64,000 nt of DNA. Source: Geodermatophilus arenarius (GTDB lineage Bacteria; Actinomycetota; Actinomycetes; Mycobacteriales; Geodermatophilaceae). The notes beneath the pieces were generated by a model. That model did no database searches. It had not been told where the DNA came from and saw nothing but the letters and a program-made list of their open reading frames with translations. Where the stretch lies: assembly GCF_042654585.1 (NCBI RefSeq), contig NZ_JBHSGR010000012.1, positions 1 to 64,000 on the forward strand. The letters are read 5' to 3'. Shown in pieces: positions 8,773 to 16,935 of the stretch. A program made the position numbers and the translations under genes. Position 1 is the stretch's first letter; each line of letters starts with the position of its first letter.

Positions 8773-9287
8773 CCGGGGGAGCGGGCAAGCCGCTGCCCGA
8801 CGTCGTCGCCCCCGGCCTCGACGTCCTGTTCTGCGGGATCAACCCGTCGCTGCTGTCGGCCGAGCGCGGCCACCACTTCGCCCGCCCGGGCAACCGGTTC
8901 TGGCCCGCACTGCACCTGGCCGGGCTCACCCCCCGCCGGCTGACGCCGGAGGAGGACCGCGAGCTGCCCCGCTACGGGCTGGGGGTGACCAACCTCGTCG
9001 ACCGGCCCACGCGGACGGCGGCCGAGCTCACCCCGGAGGAGCTGCGGGCGGGCGCGGCGGCGCTGGCCGGCCTGGTCGCGCGCTGCCGGCCGCGGGTGCT
9101 GGCGGTCCTCGGGCTCACGGCCTGGCGGCTCGCCACCGGCGCGCCCCGCGCGGGCTGGGGCCGCCAGCCGGTGTCGGTCGGCGGCGCCGAGACCTGGGTG
9201 CTGCCCAACCCGAGCGGGCTGAACGCGCACTTCCAGCTGCCCGACCTCGCCCGCCTGTACGCCGGGCTGCGGCCGCCCGGCGGCTAG
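8769..9287 (+). CDS. mug: G/U mismatch-specific uracil-DNA glycosylase
   Basis: About 172 residues. Motif 1 is LDVLFCGINPSLLSA and motif 2 is VLPNPSGLNAHF, the two active-site blocks of Mug/TDG glycosylases; HHFARPGNRFWPAL between them is also typical. The enzyme removes uracil or ethenocytosine from mismatched DNA to start base-excision repair. The frame has no ATG or GTG near its conserved beginning. The best candidate is a CTG at 8769 that overlaps the preceding TGA (CTGA). The 3' end overlaps the next convergent gene by four bases. Confidence 0.88.
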   Translation: MTGGAGKPLPDVVAPGLDVLFCGINPSLLSAERGHHFARPGNRFWPALHLAGLTPRRLTPEEDRELPRYGLGVTNLVDRPTRTAAELTPEELRAGAAALAGLVARCRPRVLAVLGLTAWRLATGAPRAGWGRQPVSVGGAETWVLPNPSGLNAHFQLPDLARLYAGLRPPGG

Positions 9288-12178
9288 GCGACCGGGTCGG
9301 CGGTGCGGGTCTCCGCGGCGAGCCTGCCCACCATGGCCACCGCCTCGCCGCGGTCGAGGACCGCGCCCTCGGCCAGCGCGGTGTCGTACTCGACCTCGTC
9401 GAGGGCCTCGCGGGTGGCGGTGACGTAGCGCTGCCCGTCGACCGGGTCCATCCGCAGCGGGTCGTAGCCGACCTGCCGGGCGACGGCCTGCACCGCGCCG
9501 AGCAGCACCGCGGCGGTGCGGGGCCGGCCCGACGCGGTGACCGCGCCGACGGCGGCCAGCAGCCCGGCGAGGGTGCCGGTGGCGTCGCCCTCGCGGTGGG
9601 TCAGCTCGACCATCGCCCACAGGTCGGCCAGCGCCTCCGCGGCCCGGCCGACGTCGGTGAGCGCCTTCGCCCGGATCCACAGGACCGACGAGTGCGCCCA
9701 CGAGTGGCCCAGCCGCAGCGCGAGCCGCTCGGCGCGGCCGAGGTGCTCCAGCGCGCCGTCGAGGTCGCCGGCGGCCCGCGAGAACTGGCCGAGGGTCATG
9801 GCGATCTCGACCTGCACCCACTCGATGCCCGACGCCTGTGCCAGCGCCAGGCCGCGGGCGATGTCCGCCCCGACCTCGCCGTCGGGGTCGGGCTGGCCGA
9901 GCAGCGCCCGCACGAAGCCGCGCAGCACCAGGGCGAGGGGCAGCACCGGGTCGGCGTCGTCGGCGGTCCCGGCGATCTCGCTGGTCCGCGCCCACAGCGA
10001 GGGCACGTCGCCGGACAGGTAGGCCAGCAGCGCGTCGGCGAGCAGCGCGCCACTGCGGACGCCGGCCGGCGCGCCGGGGGTGGCGTCCAGCGCGGCGGCC
10101 AGCCAGCGGCGGCCCTCCTGCACGTGGCCGCGGCGGTACCAGTACCAGCCCAGCGCCCCGCCGATCCGCAGCGCCGCCTCGCCCTGCCCGGTGGCCAGCG
10201 CGTGCCCGAGCGCCGCCCGCAGCGCCGGCTGCTCGGCGTCGAGCCGGCGGGCGCTCCCGGTCCACAGCGGGCTGCGCAGCGTCGGCTCCAGCCGCTCGGT
10301 GAGCGCGACGGCGAAGCCGGTCAGCCGGTCGCGCAGCCGCCGGGACGCCGGCTCGTCCAGCGCCTGCTCGGCGTACTGCCGCAGCGTCTCGAGCATCCGG
10401 TAGCGCCCGGCCGCGTGGTCGAGCTCGACCAGCGACTTGGCCACCAGCACCCGCAGCAGCTCCAGTGCCCGGCCGTCGACCTCCGGTCCGGCCACCGCCT
10501 CGACCAGGTCCGGGCCGAAGGTGCCGGGCAGCACCGAGACGGCCTGGAAGACGGCCAGCTCGGCGGGGGTGAGCAGGTCGACGCTCCACTGGACGGTGGC
10601 CGCGAGCGTGCGCTGGTGCGGCACGGCGGTGCGCCAGCCGCCCGACAGCAGGGCGAACCGGTCGTCGACCCGGCCGGCGACCTCGGCCAGCGGGAGGGTG
10701 GTGAGGCAGGCGGCGGCCAGCTCCACGGCCAGCGGCAGGCCGTCGAGGGCGGCCACCAGCTCCCGGACGTGGGCCAGGTCCTCCGCGGAGGGGTCGGCCA
10801 GGTGCGGGGCGGCCAGCCGGGCGCGGTCGAGGAACAGCCGCTCGGCGTCGCTGCCGGGAGCGTCGGCGGGCATCGGGCCGCAGGGCAGCACCGCCTCACC
10901 CGGCAGCCCGAGCGGCTCGCGGGAGGTGGCCAGCACCCGCAGCTCGGGGCAGCGGGGGAGCAGGGCGGCGCACACCGCGGCGGCGGCGTCGACGACGTGC
11001 TCGCAGTTGTCCAGGACCAGCAGCAGCGGGCGGTCCTCCAGGGCGGTGGCGACCGCGCCCAGCGGGTCCCCGCCCGCCAGCGTCACGCCCAGCACGGTGG
11101 CCACCTGCCCGGCGACCAGCTCGGGGTCCTCGACGCCGGCCAGCTCGACCAGCGCGGCCGGCGGCGACCCGGCCGGCCGGCGGCGCGCGGCCTCCAGCGC
11201 CAGCCGCGTCTTGCCGCTGCCGCCGGGCCCGACCAGGGTGACCAGCCGCTGCCCGGACAGCGCGGCGGCCAGCCGGGCGAGCTCGGCGCCGCGGCCGACG
11301 AAGGCGGTGAGCGGGACCGGCAGGGGGCCCGGGGCGCGCACCGCCGGCGCCGGGGGAGCCGGCGCGGGCTCCGGCACGGGGGCGGGCGCCGCGGCGGGCA
11401 CCGGGACGGGCCCGGCCAGCGCCGGGTCCTGGCGCAGGATCTGCTCGTACAGCGACTGCAGCGGCCGGCCCGGGTCGACGCCCAGCCCGTCGGCGAGCAG
11501 CCGGCGGCCCTCGTCGTAGACCTCCAGCGCCTCGGCCTGCCGGCCGCTGCGGTACAGCGCCAGCATCAGCGAGGCGCGCAGGCCCTCGCGCAGCGGCTCG
11601 GCGCGGAGCAGCTCCCGGACGTCGTCGACGATCTCGGCGTGCCGGCCCAGCCGCAGGTCGAGCTCGGCGGCCAGCTCCCGGGCGGCCAGCCGCAGCTGCT
11701 CGAGCCGCTCGGACTCCTCGGCGGCGAAGGTGGCCGCGACGTCGGCGTAGGCCGGGCCGCGCCACAGCGCCAGCCCCTCGGCCACCGTCGCCCGGGCGCC
11801 CTCGGCGTCCCCGCGGGCGGCGAGGTCGCGGGCGGTGCGCAGCAGCTGGACGAACCGGACGGCGTCGACGTCCTCGGGGGCGACCTCGAGCCGGTAGCCG
11901 GGCTCCCGGGTGACCAGCAGCGTCCAGCGGCCACCGGTGACGTCGGGCTCCAGCTCCCGGCGCAGCCGGGACACGATCGACTGCAGGGTGGCCGACACGG
12001 CGGTGGGCGGCTGGCCGCTCCACACGCGGTCGACGAGCAGGTCGACGGGGACGGTGCGCCCGGCGTCGACCAGCAGCGCGGCCAGGACGGCGCGGTGGCG
12101 CGGGGACTGCGGGGCGAGGAGCTGCCCGTCGCGCCAGACCTCCACGGGTCCGAGCACGCGGTACGAGGTGGCGGTCAT
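9284..12178 (-). CDS. AfsR/SARP-type regulator with BTAD, ATPase and TPR region
   Basis: 964 residues. Order: OmpR-type winged helix (1-95), BTAD domain (about 100-245), Pro/Ala linker (255-290), STAND ATPase with P-loop GPGGSGKT (317-324) and Walker B LLLVLDN (about 385), then a long helical TPR-like region. This is the large-SARP architecture that activates secondary-metabolite or redox genes by binding heptamer direct repeats. ATG at 12178 begins the winged helix at its usual place. It is divergent from an FAD oxidoreductase, its probable target, and GTGACCT repeats lie between them. Confidence 0.92.
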   Translation of the reverse strand: MTATSYRVLGPVEVWRDGQLLAPQSPRHRAVLAALLVDAGRTVPVDLLVDRVWSGQPPTAVSATLQSIVSRLRRELEPDVTGGRWTLLVTREPGYRLEVAPEDVDAVRFVQLLRTARDLAARGDAEGARATVAEGLALWRGPAYADVAATFAAEESERLEQLRLAARELAAELDLRLGRHAEIVDDVRELLRAEPLREGLRASLMLALYRSGRQAEALEVYDEGRRLLADGLGVDPGRPLQSLYEQILRQDPALAGPVPVPAAAPAPVPEPAPAPPAPAVRAPGPLPVPLTAFVGRGAELARLAAALSGQRLVTLVGPGGSGKTRLALEAARRRPAGSPPAALVELAGVEDPELVAGQVATVLGVTLAGGDPLGAVATALEDRPLLLVLDNCEHVVDAAAAVCAALLPRCPELRVLATSREPLGLPGEAVLPCGPMPADAPGSDAERLFLDRARLAAPHLADPSAEDLAHVRELVAALDGLPLAVELAAACLTTLPLAEVAGRVDDRFALLSGGWRTAVPHQRTLAATVQWSVDLLTPAELAVFQAVSVLPGTFGPDLVEAVAGPEVDGRALELLRVLVAKSLVELDHAAGRYRMLETLRQYAEQALDEPASRRLRDRLTGFAVALTERLEPTLRSPLWTGSARRLDAEQPALRAALGHALATGQGEAALRIGGALGWYWYRRGHVQEGRRWLAAALDATPGAPAGVRSGALLADALLAYLSGDVPSLWARTSEIAGTADDADPVLPLALVLRGFVRALLGQPDPDGEVGADIARGLALAQASGIEWVQVEIAMTLGQFSRAAGDLDGALEHLGRAERLALRLGHSWAHSSVLWIRAKALTDVGRAAEALADLWAMVELTHREGDATGTLAGLLAAVGAVTASGRPRTAAVLLGAVQAVARQVGYDPLRMDPVDGQRYVTATREALDEVEYDTALAEGAVLDRGEAVAMVGRLAAETRTADPVA

Positions 12179-12231
12179 CGCCGGGCAGGGTAGGGGCCCG
12201 GACACGCCCGCGGGGGCGCCCGCGACGCCGC

Positions 12232-12269
12232 GTGACCTGCCGGTGACCTCCCGGTCGCGGCCGTGACCT
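12232..12269. promoter_or_regulatory. SARP-type heptamer direct repeats (GTGACCT x3)
   Basis: GTGACCT occurs at 12232-12238 and 12243-12249, an exact 11-base period with a 4-base spacer, and again at 12263-12269. SARP proteins are known to bind 7-base direct repeats with 11-base periodicity. The site lies between the SARP gene and the divergent oxidoreductase. Confidence 0.6.
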
Positions 12270-12352
12270 GCTGCCCAAGCGGCCGCCAAGGGCGCACCAA
12301 GGACCGCCGACGACCCTCCGGTTGCACCGACCCCCGCACCTGGAGAAGCCCC

Positions 12353-13660
12353 GTGAGCACCCTGTCCGTCCCCTCCACGCCCGCGGCCCGCGCCGCGGAC
12401 CCGCGGCCGGCCGTCCTGCCGCCCGACCTGACCGCCGCCCTGCGCGCCCGCCTCTCGCCGGCGGCCGTGCTGGCCGACGGGGCGGTGGTGCGGGCCGCGG
12501 AGAACGCCGACGTCGCGGCCGCGCTGCGCGCCGACCGCCGGCCCGGGGTGGCCGTGGCCGTCCGTGGGCCCGGCCGCACCGACGCCGGCGCCCGCGCGCT
12601 GCAGGTGGACCCCGCCGGGCTCGCCGGGGTGCGCGTGTCGCCCGCCGGCTGGGCGCGGGTCGGCGCCGGCGTGCGCTGGCGGGACCTGGCCGCGGTGGCC
12701 ACCCGGCACGGGCTGACCCCGATCACCGGGTCCTCGGCCGCCGAGCGGGTCGCGGACACGGTCACCGGCGGCGGCGTCGGCCCGCTGGCCCGGACCTACG
12801 GCCTGGCCGGGGACCGGGTGCGGGCGGTGGAGGTGGTCACCGGCGACGGCGTGCTGCGCCGGGTCACCCCCGCCGACGGCGCCGACCTGTACTGGGGCGT
12901 CCGCGGCGGCGGCGAGGCGCTCGGCGTCGTCACCGCCGTGGAGCTGGAGCTGCTGGCCGCCGGGCCGCGCTACGGCGGCGAGCTGCGCTGGCAAGCGGCC
13001 GACGGCGCGCGGGTGGCGCAGGCGTGGCGGACCTGGTCGGTGGCGCTGCCGCCGCAGGCGGGCACCTCGCTGGTGCTCACCCGGCCGGCGCGGGGCGAGG
13101 GGACGGTGGCCGTCCGGTTCGCCTGGACCGGCGAGGCCGACGACGGCGACGGGCTGCTCGACGTCCTGCGCGCGGCCGCACCGCCCGGGGCCGCCGACCT
13201 GGCGCCGCGCGGACCGGCGGGCCTGGCCACGCCCGCGCTGGAGGCGGGGGTGGAGTCCTCGCTGCTGCTCGACCGCCTCTCCGACGGCGCGGTCGCGGAG
13301 CTGGTGCGCGCGGCCGGCGGGAGCCGGCCGCGCACGGTCGAGGTGCGGCTGCTCGGCGGCGCGCTCGGCTGGGTGCCGCAGCGGCCCAGCGCCGTCTGCC
13401 ACCGGGACGCGCGGCTGGCGGTGCGGGTCGTCGGCGGCGCCGGCGCCGAGGACCGGGCGGCCACCCGTGCCTGCGCCGAGGAGCTGGCCGGCGCGCTCGG
13501 CGGCGACCTCGGCGGCCGCGTGCCCGCGCACGGCTGGGGGGCGGCGCCCGACGTGCTGGCCCGCACCCCGACGCCCGCCGTCCGGGACCGGCTGGCCGCG
13601 CTGGCCGCGCTGGCCGACCCGCACCGCATCCTCGAGGGCGCGGCGGGCCGGCGGGCGTGA
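12353..13660 (+). CDS. FAD-binding oxidoreductase (BBE/FAD_binding_4 type)
   Basis: 435 residues. The FAD-binding region has GVAVAVRGPGRTDAGAR, RVGAGVRWRDLAAVATRHGLTPITGSS and GGGVGPLARTYGLAGDRVRAVEVVTGDG, the PCMH-fold signature of berberine-bridge-like oxidases. The usual CxxG cysteine for a second covalent FAD bond is not visible, and the C-terminal BBE segment looks short. GTG at 12353 has GGAG eight bases upstream. It probably oxidises a small organic substrate; a link to the SARP protein is inferred from the divergent layout. Confidence 0.85.
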   Translation: MSTLSVPSTPAARAADPRPAVLPPDLTAALRARLSPAAVLADGAVVRAAENADVAAALRADRRPGVAVAVRGPGRTDAGARALQVDPAGLAGVRVSPAGWARVGAGVRWRDLAAVATRHGLTPITGSSAAERVADTVTGGGVGPLARTYGLAGDRVRAVEVVTGDGVLRRVTPADGADLYWGVRGGGEALGVVTAVELELLAAGPRYGGELRWQAADGARVAQAWRTWSVALPPQAGTSLVLTRPARGEGTVAVRFAWTGEADDGDGLLDVLRAAAPPGAADLAPRGPAGLATPALEAGVESSLLLDRLSDGAVAELVRAAGGSRPRTVEVRLLGGALGWVPQRPSAVCHRDARLAVRVVGGAGAEDRAATRACAEELAGALGGDLGGRVPAHGWGAAPDVLARTPTPAVRDRLAALAALADPHRILEGAAGRRA

Positions 13661-13665
13661 CCGGC

Positions 13666-13694
13666 GGGGCGGGGAGGCCGGGCCTCCCCGCCCC
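13666..13694. terminator. Bidirectional terminator hairpin
   Basis: GGGGCGGGGAGGCC (13666-13679) and GGCCTCCCCGCCCC (13681-13694) are perfect 14-base inverted repeats around one base. It lies between the stops of two convergent genes (13660 on plus, 13701 on minus) and would serve both. Confidence 0.7.
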
Positions 13695-13700
13695 GGTCGG

Positions 13701-13856
13701 TCAGCGGGTCCCGGGCCGCGCGGGCGTCCCGGCGTTGAACACCTGCAGCGTGTAGGCGTCGAAGCGCCGCAGCCAGCTGCGGAGGGTGCGGCGGGAGGCC
13801 GTGCTCGTGGTCGTGCTCGTGGTCGTGCTCGTGGTCGTGCTCGTGGTCGTGCTCAT
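13701..13856 (-). CDS. 51-residue micro-protein with N-terminal Ser-Thr repeat
   Basis: ATG at 13856 follows GAGGAG by five or six bases. The first 19 residues are Met plus a Ser-Thr-Thr-Thr repeat. They are followed by a basic stretch (ASRRTLRSWLRRF) and an aromatic tail (DAYTLQVFNAG). Length, leader (GAGGAGACGCCATG against GGGAGGACGCCATG) and layout match the micro-protein at 1192-1344. It shares a terminator with the FAD oxidoreductase, and lies 121 bases downstream of the STAS-like gene on the same strand. No known family. Confidence 0.6.
   Translation of the reverse strand: MSTTTSTTTSTTTSTTTSTASRRTLRSWLRRFDAYTLQVFNAGTPARPGTR
13800..13853 (-). repeat. 12-base tandem repeat encoding (Ser-Thr-Thr-Thr)
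   Basis: Four and a half perfect copies of the 12-base unit AGCACGACCACG on the minus strand, immediately after the start codon of the micro-protein. Confidence 0.9.
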
Positions 13857-13977
13857 GGCGTCTCCTCGAGGTGGGTCCGGGGGGACGTCGTCGTCCGTCG
13901 GCCGCGGGTGCGGCCGTCTCCCACGGTCCCCGCCGCGCGTGAAGCCCAGGTGAACGCGGGCCGTGACGCTCGTCGCG

Positions 13978-14274
13978 TCAGGCCGGCCGCCCGGACAGCG
14001 ACCGCCGCACCGGCTCCGACGGGCGCAGCACGACCTCGAGACCGCGCCACGCCGCCGCCTCGAGGACGTCGGCGACGAGCTCGCGGCCGGAGGCCGACAG
14101 GGCGGTCACCGAGCGGGCGTCGACGACGTCGACGCGCACCGGCTCCGGGCCGTAGCAGCGCCAGAACGCCTCGACGGCGTCCGCGTCGACGACCCCGGCC
14201 AGGCAGAGGACCCGCCCGGCGGAGGAGTTGAGCAGGCGGACCACCCCGCGGCGGGCGGCTGCGGTCGGGGGCAC
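13978..14274 (-). CDS. STAS-like small protein
   Basis: 98 residues from a GTG. GRVLCLAGVVDADAVEAFWRCY, RVDVVDARSVTALSASGRELVADVLEAAAWRG and LEVVLRPSEPVRRSL follow the beta-alpha pattern of STAS domains (anti-sigma-factor antagonists), with a DARSVTALSASG turn in place of the usual D-x-S phospho-site. Whether that Ser is phosphorylated is unknown. It begins 25 bases after the flavohemoglobin stop on the same strand, so the two may share a transcript. The family call is moderate. Confidence 0.6.
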   Translation of the reverse strand: MPPTAAARRGVVRLLNSSAGRVLCLAGVVDADAVEAFWRCYGPEPVRVDVVDARSVTALSASGRELVADVLEAAAWRGLEVVLRPSEPVRRSLSGRPA

Positions 14275-14299
14275 CCGCCCAGTGTGCCGCCCGGGACGG

Positions 14300-15556
14300 C
14301 TACCGGCCCGCGCCCGCCGGCTCCGCCGTCGCGCCCGGCGCCGGCTCGGAGGCGAAGTCGGCCTGCCACAGGTCGGGGCCGAAGACCTCGTACTGGACGT
14401 CGCGGGCGGGCACGCCGCGGTCGATCAGGCTGCTGCGGACCGCGCGCATGAACGGCAGGGGCCCGCAGAGGTAGTACGCGGCGCCCTCGGGCAGGTCGAC
14501 CTCGTCGAGGTCCATCGTCCCGTCGTGCACGCCGTCGACGGGCAGCGAGGTCTGCGCGCCCCGCTCGAACCAGACGTGCGCCGTGGCGTCCGGCAGCGTG
14601 CGGAGGTCCTCGAGGACCTGGTGACGCAGCGCGAAGGACTCCTCGTCCAGGTCGGCGTGCAGCAGCGTGACGGGCAGCGAGGAGCCCGCCGCGGCCAGGT
14701 GGGACAGCATCCCGGCCATCGGGGTGATCCCGATGCCGGCGCTGGCGAAGACGACCGGGCGGCCGGAGTCGTCGAGGACGACGTCGCCGAAGGGCGCCGA
14801 CAGCGTCAGCCGGTCACCGACCCGCACCCGGTCGCACAGGTGGTTGGAGACCTCGCCGTCGGGCTTGTCCCCGCCGCGCACCCGCTTGACCGAGAACTGG
14901 CGGTGCTCGCCGTCGTCGGCGCGGGTGAGGCTGTACTGGCGCGGCTGGCGCACGCCGTCGGGGAGCGGCACCTGCACGGTGACGTACTGGCCGGGCAGCG
15001 ACGTCTTGACCAGCCGGTGGTCGATCCGCCGCACCCGGAACGTGACGACGTCGGAGGTCTCCTCGACCTTCTCGGCGACCTCCCAGTCCCGCCACACCGT
15101 CTCCGGGCGCACCCCCCGGGCGCTGTAGAGACCGCGCTCCTGGTGGATCAGCGCGTAGGCCATCAGCCAGTAGACCTCGTCCCAGGCCGCGGCCACCTCG
15201 GGGGTGACCGCGTCGCCGAGCACGTCGACGATCGCCCAGAACAGGTGCTCGTGGACGACGTCGTACTGGGCGGGGGTGATCCCGAGCGAGACGTGCTTGT
15301 GCGCGATGCGCGACAGCAGCTGCTCGGGGAGCTGCTCCGGCGTCTTCACCAGGGTGCTGGCGAACACGGCGACGGAGCCGGCCAGCGCGACCTGCTGTTC
15401 CCCGGTGGCCTGGTTGCCGCGGTTGAAGACCCCGTCGAACAGCTCGGGGTGGGCGCCGAACAGGTGCCCGTAGAAGCGCCGGGCGATCTCCTGGATGTTG
15501 TCGGCGACCACGGGCAGGGTCGCCTCGATCACGGGACGGGAGCGGTCAGACAGCAT
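14300..15556 (-). CDS. hmp: Flavohemoglobin, nitric oxide dioxygenase
   Basis: 418 residues. Globin domain 1-140 with B10 Tyr (RRFYGHLF), CD1 Phe and proximal His (RIAHKHVSLGI). Then an FAD domain (QPRQYSLTRADD), and an NAD domain (VVFASAGIGITPMAGML; YYLCGPLPFMRAV). Full-length Hmp: it turns NO and oxygen into nitrate using NAD(P)H and FAD in the cytoplasm. GAGGAGG lies six bases before the ATG. I see no clear NsrR palindrome upstream. A second, divergent globin-reductase starts 239 bases away. Confidence 0.95.
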   Translation of the reverse strand: MLSDRSRPVIEATLPVVADNIQEIARRFYGHLFGAHPELFDGVFNRGNQATGEQQVALAGSVAVFASTLVKTPEQLPEQLLSRIAHKHVSLGITPAQYDVVHEHLFWAIVDVLGDAVTPEVAAAWDEVYWLMAYALIHQERGLYSARGVRPETVWRDWEVAEKVEETSDVVTFRVRRIDHRLVKTSLPGQYVTVQVPLPDGVRQPRQYSLTRADDGEHRQFSVKRVRGGDKPDGEVSNHLCDRVRVGDRLTLSAPFGDVVLDDSGRPVVFASAGIGITPMAGMLSHLAAAGSSLPVTLLHADLDEESFALRHQVLEDLRTLPDATAHVWFERGAQTSLPVDGVHDGTMDLDEVDLPEGAAYYLCGPLPFMRAVRSSLIDRGVPARDVQYEVFGPDLWQADFASEPAPGATAEPAGAGR

Positions 15557-15747
15557 GCGGTCCTCCTCGGCCGGCCGACGGGCGCGGTGACCTGCTGGGT
15601 CCCCGTGTCCGTGCCCGCCCGTCGTCGCCGTCCGCGGGGCAGGGGTGCCCCCACCGGCGCCCCTGCGACCGACCCTGCCAGGAGCGGGTCCGGAAATCGA
15701 CCGGAGCGGTGCCGCGGAGGGCTAGCCGCCGTCCGGAGGGCTCGCTA

Positions 15748-15765
15748 GTGTGCGCCAGGTCACAC
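15748..15765. promoter_or_regulatory. CRP-type palindrome upstream of globin-reductase
   Basis: GTGTGCGCCAGGTCACAC contains TGTGC-N6-TCACA, close to the CRP/Cmr consensus TGTGA-N6-TCACA. Its centre is about 40 bases before the GTG at 15796, a class II activator position if the transcript is leaderless. A nearby GCTAG run may be part of the promoter. Confidence 0.5.
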
Positions 15766-15795
15766 GGCCGAGCGGACGGCCCACGGGGGGCGACT

Positions 15796-16935
15796 GTGGA
15801 CATTCCTGCGATGCGCGCGAACTTCGCCAAGGCCGCGGCTGCCGGCGACGAGGCGCCGCTGTGGTTCTACTCCCACCTGTTCCTCGCCCATCCCGAGACC
15901 CGGCAGATGTTCCCGGTCTCGATGGCGCACCAGCGCGACCGGCTCTTCGCCGCGCTCGGCGAGGTGGTGGGGCGGGTCGACGACCTCGACTCCCTCGTGC
16001 CGATCCTGCAGCAGCTGGGGCGCGACCACCGCAAGTTCGGGACGGTGGCCGAGCACTACCCCGCGGTGGGAGCGAGCCTGCTCGCCACGCTGCAGCACTT
16101 CGACGAGGACTGGAACGACGCGCTGGCCGCGGACTGGGCGGCGGCCTACGAGCTGGTCGCCTCGGTGATGGTCGCGGCCGCCGACGAGATGGCCGACGAG
16201 CCGCCGTGGTGGGACGCCGAGGTCGTGGCGCACGAGCGGCGCACCGTCGACACCGCCGTGCTGCGGCTGCGGACGAAGATCCCGCTGTCCTACCGTCCCG
16301 GGGAGTCGATCTCGCTGGAGACCGAGCTGCGGCCGCGGCTGTGGCGCTACTACTCGCCGGCCAACGCCTGCCGGCCCGACGGCGAGATGGAGATCCACGC
16401 GCGGGCCCAGGCCGGCGGGCCGGTCAGCACCGCCCTCGTGCGGCAGGTCGACGTCGGGGACGTGCTGCGGCTCGGGCCCCCGGTGGACCACCTGCGCTTC
16501 GATGCCGACTCCGACCGCGACCTGCTGCTGGTGGCGGGGGGCACGGGGCTGGCGCCGCTCAAGGCGATCGTCGACCACGTCGCCCGGAACGGCACGCCCC
16601 GGCGGGTGGACCTGTTCGTCGGCGTCCGCGCCGAGAGCGACCTGTACGACCGGGCGGACCTGGAGCGGCTCGAGCGGGAGAACCCCTGGCTCACCGTGAC
16701 CGTCGCCGTCTCCGAGGACGGGAACTCGCAGTGGGCGCACGGCGACGTCGGCGAGGTGGTGGCGCGCTCCGGGCCGTGGGGCAGTCGCGAGGCCTACGTC
16801 GCCGGTCCCCGGGCGATGGTCGACGACACCGTCGAGCGGTTGCTGCGGCACGGCCTGCCCCGGGACCGCATCCGCACCGAGGTGTTCGCCCCCAGCCGTC
16901 CCGGACCCGATGTCGATGGAGAGGTGACGTCATGA
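15796..16935 (+). CDS. Globin-FAD/NAD reductase (flavohemoglobin-like)
   Basis: 379 residues. Globin part 1-130 with B10 Tyr (LWFYSHLF), CD1 Phe (QMFPVS) and proximal His (GRDHRKFG). Reductase part: FAD motif RLWRYYSPAN, NAD motif LLLVAGGTGLAPLKAIV, and AYVAGPRAMVDDT. It differs clearly from the neighbouring Hmp, so it is not a recent duplicate. Likely role: NO or oxygen chemistry in a group close to actinobacterial type II flavohemoglobins. GTG at 15796 has only a weak GGGGGG upstream. Its stop overlaps the next start (ATGA), giving coupling to the DivIVA-like gene. Confidence 0.88.
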   Translation: MDIPAMRANFAKAAAAGDEAPLWFYSHLFLAHPETRQMFPVSMAHQRDRLFAALGEVVGRVDDLDSLVPILQQLGRDHRKFGTVAEHYPAVGASLLATLQHFDEDWNDALAADWAAAYELVASVMVAAADEMADEPPWWDAEVVAHERRTVDTAVLRLRTKIPLSYRPGESISLETELRPRLWRYYSPANACRPDGEMEIHARAQAGGPVSTALVRQVDVGDVLRLGPPVDHLRFDADSDRDLLLVAGGTGLAPLKAIVDHVARNGTPRRVDLFVGVRAESDLYDRADLERLERENPWLTVTVAVSEDGNSQWAHGDVGEVVARSGPWGSREAYVAGPRAMVDDTVERLLRHGLPRDRIRTEVFAPSRPGPDVDGEVTS

